64,000 nt of DNA from JACVRW01 sp963757815 (GTDB taxonomy: Bacteria; Actinomycetota; Thermoleophilia; Solirubrobacterales; Thermoleophilaceae), in contig CAVWSN010000035.1 in the NCBI GenBank assembly GCA_963757815.1, positions 124,001 through 188,000 of the forward strand, written 5' to 3'. This document shows positions 7,993-17,428 of the stretch, one piece after another. The notes below the pieces were generated by a model. That model was not told the origin of the DNA, searched no databases, and was given only the letters and a program-made list of their open reading frames with translations. The translations under genes and the position numbers were made by a program. The first letter of the stretch is position 1, and each line of letters starts with the position of its first letter.

Positions 7993-8022
7993 CCTTTAAC
8001 CAGGTCCAGAGAGGCCAGAAGG
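7993..8022 (+). promoter_or_regulatory. PyrR-binding RNA hairpin overlapping the pyrR ribosome-binding site
   Basis: GGTC-CAGAGA-GGCC at 8003-8016 reproduces the PyrR recognition hairpin (consensus with CAGAGAGG in the loop and upper stem). An outer stem CCTT (7993-7996) with AAGG (8019-8022) buries the Shine-Dalgarno AAGGGG at 8019-8024. PyrR bound with UMP or UTP would therefore block translation of the operon. Mycobacterial pyr operons use translational repression of this type; the firmicute version is an attenuator, and no terminator is visible here. Confidence 0.8.
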
Positions 8023-8031
8023 GGCGGTGAA

Positions 8032-8592
8032 GTGCAGGAGAAGACGGTCCTCGATCGGGAGGACGTGCGGCGCACGCTGGTGCGGATCGCACACGAGATC
8101 GTCGAGAAGACAGGGGGCGAGGGGGTCGCGGTCGTGGGCATCCACACCCGCGGCGCCGTTCTTGCTGCCCGACTGCGCGACCTGGTCGCGGAGCTCGTCG
8201 GGGAGCCCGTGCCGCTCGGCGACATCGACATCAGCTTCTACCGCGACGACGTGGCAATCCGCGGGGCGGACCGCCAGCCGGTCGTTCACGCCTCGCACAT
8301 CGACTTCCCGGTGGAGGACGCAACGATCGTCCTGGTCGACGACGTGCTCTACACCGGCCGCACGGTGCGGGCCGCGATCGACGCCCTGTTCGACTACGGG
8401 CGCCCCCGGCGCGTGCAGCTCGCGGTGCTCGCCGACCGCGGCCACCGGGAGCTGCCGATCAGGCCCGACTACGTGGGCAAGAACCTTCCCACGGCGCGCG
8501 GCGAGCGCGTGAACGTGATGGTGGACGAGATAGACGGCGTCGACGCGGTGGAGATCGCCGCCGCACGCACGGAGGAGGCAAGCGATGCATAG
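8032..8592 (+). CDS. pyrR: PyrR, pyrimidine operon regulator/uracil phosphoribosyltransferase
   Basis: 186-residue RNA-binding regulator that senses UMP/UTP versus PRPP and often keeps weak uracil phosphoribosyltransferase activity. The PRPP-binding signature is VLVDDVLYTGRT at residues 100-111; GIHTRGAVLA precedes it and the family ending NVMVDEIDGVD follows. The GTG start at 8032 is preceded by AAGGGG at a spacing of about 8, inside the PyrR hairpin described upstream. First gene of the pyrimidine operon; its stop overlaps the pyrB ATG by 8 bases. Autoregulation through the leader hairpin is expected. Confidence 0.95.
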   Translation: MQEKTVLDREDVRRTLVRIAHEIVEKTGGEGVAVVGIHTRGAVLAARLRDLVAELVGEPVPLGDIDISFYRDDVAIRGADRQPVVHASHIDFPVEDATIVLVDDVLYTGRTVRAAIDALFDYGRPRRVQLAVLADRGHRELPIRPDYVGKNLPTARGERVNVMVDEIDGVDAVEIAAARTEEASDA

Positions 8593-9535
8593 GCACCTGC
8601 TGTCGGTGGACGACCTATCGCGCGAGGACATCGAGCGGATTCTCGGCCGCGCCGAGAGCTTCGCCGAGGTGTCCGGGCGCGAGATCAAGAAGGTGCCGAC
8701 GCTCCGCGGCCGCACCGTGATCAACCTCTTCTACGAGGCGTCAACCCGCACACAGTCGAGCTTCGAGCTGGCCGCCAAGCGGCTCTCCGCAGACCTCGTG
8801 ACCGTCAAGTCGAGCGGCTCGGCGGTGGACAAGGGGGAGTCCCTCAAGGACACCGTCCAGACGCTCTCGGCATACGACCCGACGGCCATCGTGATCCGCA
8901 CGCCGCACGCCGGCGCCGCCGGGCTCGTCGCCCGCTGGACGCGCGCCTCGGTGATCAACGCGGGGGACGGCAAGCACGAGCACCCGACCCAGGCGCTGCT
9001 CGACCTGTACACGCTCAAGCGCCGCGCGGGCTCACTCGAGGGGCTCGAGGTCTGGATCGTCGGCGACGTCCTCCACAGCCGCGTCGCGCGCTCGAACGTG
9101 CTGGCCTTCACGCGCATGGGCTGCCAGGTGACCGTGTGCGGCCCGCCGACGCTGATCCCGCGCGAGATCGAGTCGCTCGGCTGCGAGGTCCGCTACACGC
9201 TCGACGAGCTCGGGTCGGCCGACGTCGTCTACGCGCTGCGGATGCAGCACGAGCGCATGAAGGGCAGCTTCGTTCCCTCGCTGCGCGAGTACGCCGCCCG
9301 CTATCAGATCGACGGCCGCCGCCTCGGCCCGAACCAGCTCCTGATGCACCCGGGCCCCGTCAACCGCGGGGTCGAGCTGTCCGCCGAGGTGATCGACTCG
9401 CCCCAGGCGCTGATCACGGAACAGGTCGAGTCGGGCGTGGTGGTCCGCATGGCGGTCCTCTACGAGCTGCTGGCCGGGCGCGGCGCACCCGGCGGCGCGC
9501 GGCTTGCGCTCGAGACGGAGCCGCAGCCGGCATGA
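8585..9535 (+). CDS. pyrB: Aspartate carbamoyltransferase catalytic chain
   Basis: 316 residues; joins carbamoyl phosphate and aspartate to give N-carbamoyl-aspartate, the committed step of UMP synthesis. The carbamoyl-phosphate loop S53-T-R-T is in FYEASTRTQSSFE. KSSGSAVDKGES supplies the flexible lysine loop, HPTQALLD lies at 133-140, and VYALRMQHER and MHPGPVNRGVE complete the active site. No pyrI regulatory chain is present, as expected for this group, where control is through PyrR. Overlaps pyrR at its start and pyrC (ATGA) at its end. Confidence 0.96.
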   Translation: MHRHLLSVDDLSREDIERILGRAESFAEVSGREIKKVPTLRGRTVINLFYEASTRTQSSFELAAKRLSADLVTVKSSGSAVDKGESLKDTVQTLSAYDPTAIVIRTPHAGAAGLVARWTRASVINAGDGKHEHPTQALLDLYTLKRRAGSLEGLEVWIVGDVLHSRVARSNVLAFTRMGCQVTVCGPPTLIPREIESLGCEVRYTLDELGSADVVYALRMQHERMKGSFVPSLREYAARYQIDGRRLGPNQLLMHPGPVNRGVELSAEVIDSPQALITEQVESGVVVRMAVLYELLAGRGAPGGARLALETEPQPA

Positions 9536-10902
9536 ACCGCGCACCCACCCCCACAGGCGTCGGCTCCGCCGTCGAGCTCGACCGCGCCGGTTCGCCGCCG
9601 GCCACGGTGCTGGTGCGGCGCGCACGGCTGCTCGATCCGCGCACCGGCCTCGACGGCCTCTCCGACCTGCTCGTGCGCGACGGCCGCGTGGCGGAGCTCG
9701 GCGACGGATTGGAGGCGCCCGCCGGCGCCGAGGTGGTCGACGCCGAGGGGCTGCACGCGTTCCCCGCCTTCGTCGACCCGCACGTTCACCTGCGCACGCC
9801 GGGGCGCGAGGACGAGGAGGACATCGACTCGGGCACGCGCGCAGCCGCGGCCGGCGGCTTCTGCGCCATCCTCGCCCAGCCCAACACGCATCCGGTGGTC
9901 GACTCGGCGCCGGTGCTGCGGTCGCTGCGGGAGCGGGCTCGCGCGGAGGCGCGCATCCCCACGGGCTTCATGGCGGCGATCACCGTCGGCCAGCGGGGCG
10001 AGGAGCTCACCGAGATGGCCGAGCTGGCCGAGGTCGGCGCGGCCGGCTTCACCGACGATGGCGTGCCCGTCCGCTCCGCGGGGGTCATGCGCCAGGCACT
10101 CCAGTACCAGCGGCTGGCCGGGCGGCTGCTCGCGCTGCACGAGGAGGATCCCTCGCTGTCGGGCACGGGCGTGATGCACGAGGGCGAGGTCTCCGCGCTG
10201 CTCGGGGTGACCGGGATCCCGTCGGTGTCCGAATCCACGATGGTCGCCCGCGACTGCGCGCTCGCGCTCTACGAGGACGGGCGGATCCACGTGCAGCACG
10301 TGTCCGCGCGCGAGACCGTCGAGGCGATCGAGCGCGCCAAGGCGGGCGGCGTGCGGGTGACCTGCGAGGCCACCCCGCACCACCTCGTGTTGAGCGACGA
10401 GGACGTGCGCGATCTCGACACCAACATGAAGATGAACCCGCCGCTGCGCGCCGAGGCCGACCGTCAGGCGCTGATCGAGGCGCTGCGCTCGGGAGCGATC
10501 GACTGCGTTGCCACGGACCACGCCCCTCACGCGCGCGAGGAAAAGGAGCAGCCCTTCGAGCTTGCGCCGATGGGGGTCACCGGGCTCGAGACCGCGTTCG
10601 CGGCGCTCCACACCGGCCTCGTGCTGCCCGGCATCGTCGAGCTCGCCCTGCTGGTCGAGCGCATGACCGCCGGCGGCGAGCCGTTCGGCCTTGTCACCCC
10701 CTCCCTCGCCCCGGGCGCCCCGGCCAACATCTGCCTCGTCGACCTCGATGCCGAGTGGCAGGCGGGGGAGGCGGGCTACGAGAGCCGCTCGGAGAACTGC
10801 GCCTTCGGCGGCCGGCGGCTGACCGGCCGGGTGCGGATGACGATCGCGGACGGCGCGGTGGCCTACCGGGAGCGCTCGTTCGCGCTCGGGGCGGTGGCCT
10901 GA
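9532..10902 (+). CDS. pyrC: Dihydroorotase, type I (long form)
   Basis: 456-residue amidohydrolase that cyclises carbamoyl-aspartate to dihydroorotate. The metal-binding H84-x-H86 sits in DPHVHLRTPG. Downstream NMKMNPPLR and ATDHAPHAREEKE carry the substrate and catalytic Asp residues, and HVQHVSARETVE holds another metal His. The N-terminus has an extra Pro/Thr-rich leader of about 20 residues before the usual strand VLVRRARLLDP; an internal start is possible but no better ribosome-binding site is visible. Coupled to pyrB by an ATGA overlap; the next gene, carA, starts 3 bases after its stop. Confidence 0.95.
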   Translation: MNRAPTPTGVGSAVELDRAGSPPATVLVRRARLLDPRTGLDGLSDLLVRDGRVAELGDGLEAPAGAEVVDAEGLHAFPAFVDPHVHLRTPGREDEEDIDSGTRAAAAGGFCAILAQPNTHPVVDSAPVLRSLRERARAEARIPTGFMAAITVGQRGEELTEMAELAEVGAAGFTDDGVPVRSAGVMRQALQYQRLAGRLLALHEEDPSLSGTGVMHEGEVSALLGVTGIPSVSESTMVARDCALALYEDGRIHVQHVSARETVEAIERAKAGGVRVTCEATPHHLVLSDEDVRDLDTNMKMNPPLRAEADRQALIEALRSGAIDCVATDHAPHAREEKEQPFELAPMGVTGLETAFAALHTGLVLPGIVELALLVERMTAGGEPFGLVTPSLAPGAPANICLVDLDAEWQAGEAGYESRSENCAFGGRRLTGRVRMTIADGAVAYRERSFALGAVA

Positions 10903-10904
10903 GC

Positions 10905-12021
10905 GTGAGCCGCGCGTCCTACCTGCTGCTCGAGGACGGCACGCGCTTCGACGGCGAGGCGGTGGGTGCGCCCGCGCGAGGGCCTCGGCGAGGTGGTCTT
11001 CAACACCTCGATGTCGGGCTACCAGGAGGCGGTCAGCGACCCGAGCTACGCCGGCCAGATCATCGTGTTCACCTATCCGCTGATCGGCAACTACGGCGTG
11101 TCCGCGCACCACATGGAGTCGGACCGCATCCACGCGCGCGCGGTGATCATGCGCGAGGGGATCGACCGCGAGGACGCGCCCCACGCGGAGGGCGGCTGGC
11201 TCACCTGGCTCGCCGACTGCGGGATCCCGGCCCTGAGCGGGGTCGACACGCGGGCCCTCGTGCGCCACATCCGCGACCGCGGCGCCATGCGCGGCGGCGT
11301 GTTCGACGCGCAGGTCCCTGAGGCCGAGGCACGCGAGCGGGTGCTGGCCGAGCCCTCGATGAGCGGCCGCGACCTCGCGCGCGAGGTCACCCCGGCCGAG
11401 CCGCAGGTCCTCGCGGGCCCCGGACCGCGCGTGATCGGCCTCGACACCGGCATCAAGTCCTCGATCGTCCGCAACCTGCGCGAGCGCGGAGCGCACCTCG
11501 AGCTGCATCCCTGCACCGCCTCGGCGGACGATCTCCTGGCGCGCGATCCCGACGCGATCTTCCTCGCCAACGGCCCGGGCGACCCGGCCGCGCTCGACTA
11601 CGTCGTCGAGACGGTGCGCGGGGTGGTGGGGAAGGTTCCGGTCTGGGGCATCTGCCTCGGCCACCAGCTGCTCTGCCGTGCTGTGGGGCTCGAGACCTTC
11701 AAGCTTCCGTTCGGCCACCGGGGCGCCAACCACCCGGTCAAGGACCTCGAGACCGGCCGGATCGAGATCACCTCCCAGAACCACGGCTTCGCGGTGCTCG
11801 GGCCGGGCGGCGAGCGCAGCATCGAAAGCGACGAGCCGGTCCGCTGGGAGACGGACTTCGGCACGGCCGAGCTGCAGCAGCTGAACCTCTACGACCGCAC
11901 GGTCGAGGGGCTCGTGCTGCGTGACGTGCCCGGGTCGACGGTCCAGTACCACCCGGAGGCCGGGCCGGGGCCGCACGACGCCCTCCATCTGTTCGACCGC
12001 TTCCTGGAGGCGGTCGGATGA
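10905..12021 (+). CDS. carA: Carbamoyl-phosphate synthase small chain, one frameshift
   Basis: Glutamine amidotransferase subunit that feeds ammonia to CarB. Starts at GTG (ASYLLLEDGTRFDGEAVGAP) and, after one extra base near 10972, continues as REGLGEVVFNTSMSGYQEAV, the family's invariant N-terminal pattern. The amidase domain has GLDTGIKSSIVRNL, NGPGDPA, nucleophile Cys in VWGICLGHQLL and HPEAGPGPHD with the catalytic His/Glu. About 371 residues after correction, the normal length. An essential single-copy gene placed in its operon is unlikely to be dead, so the shift is probably a sequence error. Confidence 0.93.
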
Positions 12022-12145
12022 CGCTGCAAACCTTCGCCAGGCGGCGTCCTCGGCCCTCGGCATGCCCAGCATGCCTTCGGACCTGCGTCCTTGCCTGGCT
12101 CGGTTTTCGCGCCCCCGACTCGCCTCCAATCGAACGCCTGGCCGC

Positions 12146-12556
12146 GTGAAGAAGGAGGAGCAGCTCGTGCGACGGCTGATCGACGCCCACAACCGCGGCG
12201 GCGACTCGATGCTGGACGACTACGACGAGCTGCTGGCCCCGGACTTCGCGTTCACCCCGATGACGGTGGGGGTGGTCAGTTCGCTGGAGCGCGCGACCTA
12301 CCACGGCCGCGAAGGGCTGCGGCGCTACTACGAGGAGCGCGCTGAGGCGTTCGGCGGCGGCGAGGTGCACGTCCGCTCGTGCGAGTCGGTCGGGGACGCG
12401 GTGGTGGTGAGCGCCCGCTCCACCGCACAGGGGCGCGGGAGCGGCGTGAACCTGGAGGAGGAGATCACGCTCGTCTACTGGGTGCGGGACGGGAAGGCCG
12501 TGCGCCTCCAGGCGTTCCGGTCGCGCGACGAGGCCCTCGAGGCTGCCCGTGCCTAG
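12146..12556 (+). CDS. SnoaL/nuclear-transport-factor-2-like protein inside the pyr operon
   Basis: 136-residue protein starting at GTG (VKKEEQLVRRLIDAHNRGG), with the cone-shaped SnoaL-like fold pattern: helix, DELLAPDFAFTP, YHGREGLRRYYEERAEAF, then beta strands ending EITLVYWVRDGKAVRLQAFRS. These folds act as isomerases, cyclases or plain ligand-binding domains, and no catalytic residue can be assigned here. It lies between carA and carB, 124 bases after carA, and overlaps carB by 8 bases, so it must be cotranscribed and is probably translationally coupled to carB. Not part of the known pathway; see findings. Confidence 0.8.
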   Translation: MKKEEQLVRRLIDAHNRGGDSMLDDYDELLAPDFAFTPMTVGVVSSLERATYHGREGLRRYYEERAEAFGGGEVHVRSCESVGDAVVVSARSTAQGRGSGVNLEEEITLVYWVRDGKAVRLQAFRSRDEALEAARA

Positions 12557-15500
12557 GCGCGACGACATCAGGAAGATCCTCGTCCTCGGCTCCGGCCCGA
12601 TCGTGATCGGCCAGGCGGCGGAGTTCGACTACTCGGGCGCGCAGGCCTGCAAGGTGCTGCTCGAGGAGGGCTACGAGGTCGTGCTCGTCAACTCGAACCC
12701 GGCGACGATCATGACCGACCCAGAGTTCGCCACGGCCACCTACATCGAGCCGCTGCTGCCGGCCTCGGTGGCGAAGGTGATCGAGCGCGAGAAGCCGGAC
12801 GCGCTACTGCCGACGCTCGGCGGCGGCACCGCGCTCGACCTCGCCCGCGAGCTGTCCGAGGACGGCACGCTCGCCAAGCACCGGGTCGAGCTGATAGGCG
12901 CCGACTACGACGCGATCCGGCGCGCCGAGGACCGCGAGCTGTTCCGCGCGACCATGGAGCGCGCCGGGCTGCGCGTGCCGCGGAGCGCCGCCGTCAGGTC
13001 GATGCGCGACGCCGAGCGTGCCCTCCCCGAGGTCGGCCTGCCGGCGATCGTGCGGCCCGGCTTCACGATGGGCGGCGCCGGCGGCGGCATCGCGCGCACC
13101 GGCACCGAGTACCGCCAGGTGGTGGCCGAGGGCCTCGCCGCCAGCCCGATCGGCCAGGTGCTGATCGAGGAGTCGGTGATCGGCTGGGGCGAGTTCGAGC
13201 TCGAGGTGATGCGCGACCGCAACGACAACGTCGTAATCGTCTGCTCGATCGAGAACGTCGACCCGATGGGCGTGCACACCGGCGACAGCGTCACGGTCGC
13301 GCCGCAGCAGACGCTCTCGGACGCGCTCTACCAGACGCTCCGCGACCAGGCGATCGCCGTCATCCGGGCGGTGGGCGTCGAGACGGGCGGCTCCAACATC
13401 CAATTCGCCGTCAACCCGGCGAGCGGCGAGATCGTCGTGATCGAGATGAACCCGCGCGTTTCGCGCTCGTCGGCGCTCGCCTCCAAGGCCACGGGCTTCC
13501 CGATCGCGAAGATCGCCGCCCGGCTCGCGGTCGGCTACGCGCTCGAGGAGATCGACAACGACATCACGCGCAAGACGCCGGCGAGCTTCGAGCCGACGAT
13601 CGACTACGTGGTGGTCAAGTGGCCGCGCTTCGCCTTCGAGAAGTTCCCGGGCGCGGACGGCCAGCTCCACACCTCGATGCAGTCCGTCGGCGAGGCGATG
13701 GCGATCGGGCGCACCTTCAAGCAGGCGTTCGTCAAGGCGATGCGCTCGCGCGAGCTCGACGTGACGCCGGGCTTCCCGGACGATCTCCTCACGGCTCTGA
13801 CACAGCCGTCGCACGACCGCTACGAGCTGCTGTTCGAGGCGATCCGGCGCGGCCACAGCGAGGCCGAGCTCTGCGCCACGACGGGCATCGACCCCTGGTT
13901 CATGGCCGAGCTCGCGGCGCTGGCCCGCGGCGAGGATCCGGAGGCGGGCCTCGAGCGCTCCTTCAAGTCGGTCGACACCTGCGCCGCCGAGTTCGAGGCC
14001 GAGACGCCCTACTTCTACTCGGGCTGGGAGCGCCGCGCCGTGCACGAGGTGCCGTCCGGTAGCGCGCCGTCCGTCGTGATCCTGGGCTCGGGCCCCAATC
14101 GGATCGGGCAGGGCATCGAGTTCGACTACTGCTGCGTCCACGCCGCCATGACGGTCAGGGACTGCGGCCGCGAGGCCGTGATGATCAACTGCAACCCGGA
14201 GACCGTCTCGACCGACTACGACACCTCCGACCGGCTCTACTTCGAGCCGCTGACGCTCGACGACGTCTGCGCCGTGATCGACCTCGAGCAGCCCGAGGGA
14301 GTGATCGTGCAGTTCGGCGGCCAGACGCCGCTCAAGCTCGCCCAGGGGCTCGCCGACCGCGGCGTGCCGCTGCTCGGCACGCCGGTCGAGTCGATCCACC
14401 TCGCCGAGGACCGGCCCAGCTTCGGCGCCCTCCTGGAGGAGCTCGGCCTGAAGAGCCCGCCGTACGCCACCGCGGCGTCGCCGGCCGAGGCACTGGAGGT
14501 GGCCGCCGGGGTCGGATACCCGCTGCTCGTCCGCCCCTCGTACGTGCTCGGCGGCCGCGCCATGGAGATCTGCTACTCCCGCGACGCGCTGGCCGGCTAC
14601 CTCGAGCGCACGAACGGGGGCCTCGAGGGCCGCACGATCTTCCTCGACCGCTTCCTCGAGAACGCGATCGAGGTCGACGTCGATGCCCTCTGCGACGGCG
14701 AGACCGTCGAGATCGGCGCGATCATGCAGCACGTCGAGGAGGCGGGCGTCCACTCGGGCGACTCCGCCTGCGTGATCCCGGCGATGTCCCTCGGCCCCGA
14801 GATGCTGCATCAGGTCGAGGAGGCGACGGCTCGGGTGGCCCTCCGGCTCGGGGTCGTCGGCCTTATCAACATCCAGTTCGCCGTCTACGGGGACGAGGAG
14901 CTGTACGTGATCGAGGCCAACCCGAGGGCGTCGCGGACCGTCCCGTTCGTCTCGAAGGCGACCGGCGTGCCGCTCGCCAAGATCGCCTGCCGGCTGATGC
15001 TGGGCGAACGGCTGGCCGAGCTGGAGCTCGACATCCCGCGCAACCCGCGCCACGTGTCGGTCAAGGAGGCGGTGCTCCCGTTCGGGCGCTTCCCGCGCGC
15101 GGACGCGCTGCTCGGGCCGGAGATGAAGTCGACGGGCGAGGTGATGGGCGTGGCCTCCGACTATCCCGCTGCCTTCGGCAAGGCCCAGGCCGCCGCGGGC
15201 GCCGAGCTGCCCGCCTCCGGGACCGTGTTCATCTCGGTCACGGACGGGGACAAGCCGGCCGCCACCCAGATCGCGGCGGGCTTCCACGACATGGGCTTCC
15301 GGGTGCTGGCCACGGGCGGGACGGCCACTGCGATCCGGCGCATGGGCGTGCCGGTGGAGCGGATCAAGAAGCTCTCGGAGGGGTCGCCGAACGTCGTCGA
15401 GCGGATCGAGTCCGGGGACGTCGAGCTCGTGATCAACACCCCGACCGGCTCCGGCGCCCGCGCCGACGGCTACGAGATCCGCCGCGCGGCGATCGGCCGC

Positions 15501-15662
15501 GGAATCCCCTGCATCACCACGATGTCGGGCGCGAGCGCCGCCCAGCGGGCGATCCGGGCGCGGCGGGCGGGAGAGGGATCCGTGATCTCGCTGCAGGAAC
15601 TGCACGCAGCGCGAGCCGCCGGGCACGACGAGCTCTCGGCCGATACGCCGCGGAGCGCCTGA
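12549..15662 (+). CDS. carB: Carbamoyl-phosphate synthase large chain
   Basis: 1037 residues; makes carbamoyl phosphate from bicarbonate, ammonia and two ATP. Two homologous ATP-grasp halves are visible. The first begins LGSGPIVIGQAAEFDYSG with NSNPATIMTD, the second LGSGPNRIGQGIEFDYCC with NCNPETVSTDY, and each has IEMNPR/IEANPRASR metal-binding strands. The C-terminal 120 residues (VFISVTDGDKPAATQIAAGF, LATGGTATAIRRMG) form the MGS-like allosteric domain where UMP or ornithine act in other bacteria. GTG start overlaps the SnoaL-like gene; the stop overlaps the pyrK ATG. No frame errors over 3.1 kb. Confidence 0.97.
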   Translation: MPRRDDIRKILVLGSGPIVIGQAAEFDYSGAQACKVLLEEGYEVVLVNSNPATIMTDPEFATATYIEPLLPASVAKVIEREKPDALLPTLGGGTALDLARELSEDGTLAKHRVELIGADYDAIRRAEDRELFRATMERAGLRVPRSAAVRSMRDAERALPEVGLPAIVRPGFTMGGAGGGIARTGTEYRQVVAEGLAASPIGQVLIEESVIGWGEFELEVMRDRNDNVVIVCSIENVDPMGVHTGDSVTVAPQQTLSDALYQTLRDQAIAVIRAVGVETGGSNIQFAVNPASGEIVVIEMNPRVSRSSALASKATGFPIAKIAARLAVGYALEEIDNDITRKTPASFEPTIDYVVVKWPRFAFEKFPGADGQLHTSMQSVGEAMAIGRTFKQAFVKAMRSRELDVTPGFPDDLLTALTQPSHDRYELLFEAIRRGHSEAELCATTGIDPWFMAELAALARGEDPEAGLERSFKSVDTCAAEFEAETPYFYSGWERRAVHEVPSGSAPSVVILGSGPNRIGQGIEFDYCCVHAAMTVRDCGREAVMINCNPETVSTDYDTSDRLYFEPLTLDDVCAVIDLEQPEGVIVQFGGQTPLKLAQGLADRGVPLLGTPVESIHLAEDRPSFGALLEELGLKSPPYATAASPAEALEVAAGVGYPLLVRPSYVLGGRAMEICYSRDALAGYLERTNGGLEGRTIFLDRFLENAIEVDVDALCDGETVEIGAIMQHVEEAGVHSGDSACVIPAMSLGPEMLHQVEEATARVALRLGVVGLINIQFAVYGDEELYVIEANPRASRTVPFVSKATGVPLAKIACRLMLGERLAELELDIPRNPRHVSVKEAVLPFGRFPRADALLGPEMKSTGEVMGVASDYPAAFGKAQAAAGAELPASGTVFISVTDGDKPAATQIAAGFHDMGFRVLATGGTATAIRRMGVPVERIKKLSEGSPNVVERIESGDVELVINTPTGSGARADGYEIRRAAIGRGIPCITTMSGASAAQRAIRARRAGEGSVISLQELHAARAAGHDELSADTPRSA

Positions 15663-16492
15663 TGGAGCAGCGCACGCTCGCGCCGCCCGAGCGGCGCGTG
15701 GCCCGCGTTGCCGGCGTCGAACGGCTCGGCGCCTACCACGTGATCGGCGCCGAGGACGCCGACGGGCCCCGCGATCCGAGGCCCGGCCAGTTCTACATGC
15801 TGGCCGCCGAGCGCGGCTGGGGCGGGCAGCACGACGAGCGCCCCTACCTGCCGCGCGCGTTCTCCTACGCGCGCGCCCGCGCGGACGACGACGCCCTCGG
15901 CCTCGACTTCCTGCTCGAGGCGATCGGCCCGGGGACGGAGCGGCTCGCGCGCCTCGAGCCGGGGGAGGGCCTGGCGCTGCTCGGGCCGCTCGGGATCGGC
16001 TTCGACCTGGAACCGGGCGAAGGCCGCCCGCTGCTGGTGGGGGGAGGGATCGGCGCCGCGCCGCTCCTCTGCCTCGAGGAGGAGCTGCTGAGGGCGGGGG
16101 CCAGGCCGCGCGTGTTGCTCGGCTTCCGCAGCGCCGCGCACGCGCAGGCCGCGGCCCTGTTTGCGGAGGCGCCGCTGGTGGTCACCGACGACGGCTCGGT
16201 CGGGCGCCGCGCGTTCGTCACGGAGCCCCTTCGCGAGGAGCTCGACTCGGACCCCGACGCGCACGTGTACGCCTGCGGCCCGCCCGCGATGCTCGAGGCC
16301 GTGCGCGCGCTCTGCGCCGAGCGCGAGACGCCTGCCCAGCTCGCGCTCGAGTCGGGAATGGCGTGCGGCTTCGGGGCCTGCTTCGGCTGCGTCGTGCCGA
16401 CGCACGAGGGCTACCTGCGCCTCTGCGTGGACGGCCCGGTCCTCGACGCCCGCCGGCTCGAGAGCGCGCTGTTTCCGGGGGCGGGGCATTGA
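15662..16492 (+). CDS. pyrK: Dihydroorotate dehydrogenase electron-transfer subunit
   Basis: 276-residue ferredoxin-reductase-like flavoprotein that passes electrons from the PyrD FMN to NAD. FAD-binding LPRAFSYAR, an NAD-binding GGGIGAAPLL, and the C-terminal [2Fe-2S] site with Cys residues in MACGFGACFGC and RLCVDGP are all visible. Its presence tells that the following PyrD is the NAD-linked type 1B enzyme. ATG overlaps the carB stop by one base; its TGA overlaps the TTG start of pyrD. Confidence 0.95.
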   Translation: MEQRTLAPPERRVARVAGVERLGAYHVIGAEDADGPRDPRPGQFYMLAAERGWGGQHDERPYLPRAFSYARARADDDALGLDFLLEAIGPGTERLARLEPGEGLALLGPLGIGFDLEPGEGRPLLVGGGIGAAPLLCLEEELLRAGARPRVLLGFRSAAHAQAAALFAEAPLVVTDDGSVGRRAFVTEPLREELDSDPDAHVYACGPPAMLEAVRALCAERETPAQLALESGMACGFGACFGCVVPTHEGYLRLCVDGPVLDARRLESALFPGAGH

Positions 16493-17428
16493 GCACGCGC
16501 CGCGGAGAGAGCGGCGGCGCGGACCGCTCGATCGAGCTCTGCGGGGTGGCTCTGCGCGGCCCCGTCCTGAACGGCTCCGGCACCTTCGACGCCATCGCGG
16601 CACGGCGCGCCTTCGGAGACGCCCTGCTCGAGCGCTTCCCGTTCGACGCCTTCGTCTCGAAGACGATCACGCTCGCGCCGCGCGAGCGGCAACCCGCCGC
16701 CGCGGCTCTGGGAGACCCCCGCCGGGCTGATCAACTCGATCGGGCTCCCCAACAAGGGTCTCGAGGGCTTTCTCGCCGAGGACCTGCCGCAGTTGGCAGA
16801 GCTGCCCGTTCCGCTCGTGGTCTCGGTGATGGGGTTCAGCCGCGAGGAGCTCGCGACGCTCGTGGCGGCGGTCGGCGAGCGCGATGAGGTCGCGCTGCTC
16901 GAGCTGAACGTGTCCTGCCCGAACGTGGAGACCGGGCTGGTGATGGGCGCGGACCCCTCGGAGACCGCCCGGGCCGTCGAGCGGGTGCGCCCACTCACCG
17001 AGAAGCCGCTCGTGGTCAAGCTCACCCCGAACGCGAACGAGCCCGAGGCCGTAGCGGCCGCCGCCCAGGACGCGGGAGCCGACGCGGTCTCGCTGATCAA
17101 CACGCTGAAGGGGATGGCGCTCGACCCGGACGGCGGCGGAGCCTGGCTCGGGGGCACCACCGGCGGCGTCTCCGGGCCCGCCGTGCGCGCGATCGCCCTG
17201 CAGCAGGTCCAGGCGGTGGCGGCGCGCGTCGAGATCCCCGTGATCGGCATGGGCGGCATCGCGAGCGGTCGCCACGCCGCCGATTTCCTGTCCGCGGGCG
17301 CCGCGGCCGTGGCCGTGGGGACCGAGAGCTTCCGCGACCCCGCCGCCGGCCGGCGGGTGGCGGCCGAGCTCGGGGAGCTCGCGCCCTCCAGCCCTCCACT
17401 TGATGTTCGGCTGTCCCCATACGGGTGA
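16489..17428 (+). CDS. pyrD: Dihydroorotate dehydrogenase catalytic subunit (type 1B), one frameshift
   Basis: FMN TIM-barrel enzyme that oxidises dihydroorotate to orotate with PyrK. Starts at TTG (GVALRGPVLNGSGTFD); an extra C near 16690 interrupts KTITLAPRERNPPPRLWETP, after which SIGLPNKGLEGFL, LELNVSCPNV with the class 1B catalytic Cys, VKLTPN, SLINTLKGMA and IGMGGIASGRHA follow. About 312 residues after correction, like the Bacillus enzyme. Last gene of the operon: no pyrF or pyrE follows, so the final two UMP steps must be encoded elsewhere. Confidence 0.93.

Noticed and set aside
10966..10980. Programmed +1 frameshifting in carA, pyrD, truB and ftsK
   Set aside because: No shared slippery codon, stop codon or stimulatory signal at the shift sites, and the same defect occurs in unrelated accessory genes.
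9460..12192. A 910-codon open frame on the minus strand opposite pyrC and carA
   Set aside because: It is the antisense of clear pyrimidine genes, has Arg/His/Leu-skewed composition and no family motifs. Long antisense frames are expected at this GC content.
12804..15626. A 940-codon open frame on the minus strand opposite carB
   Set aside because: The same GC-driven antisense effect; carB is uninterrupted and full length on the plus strand.
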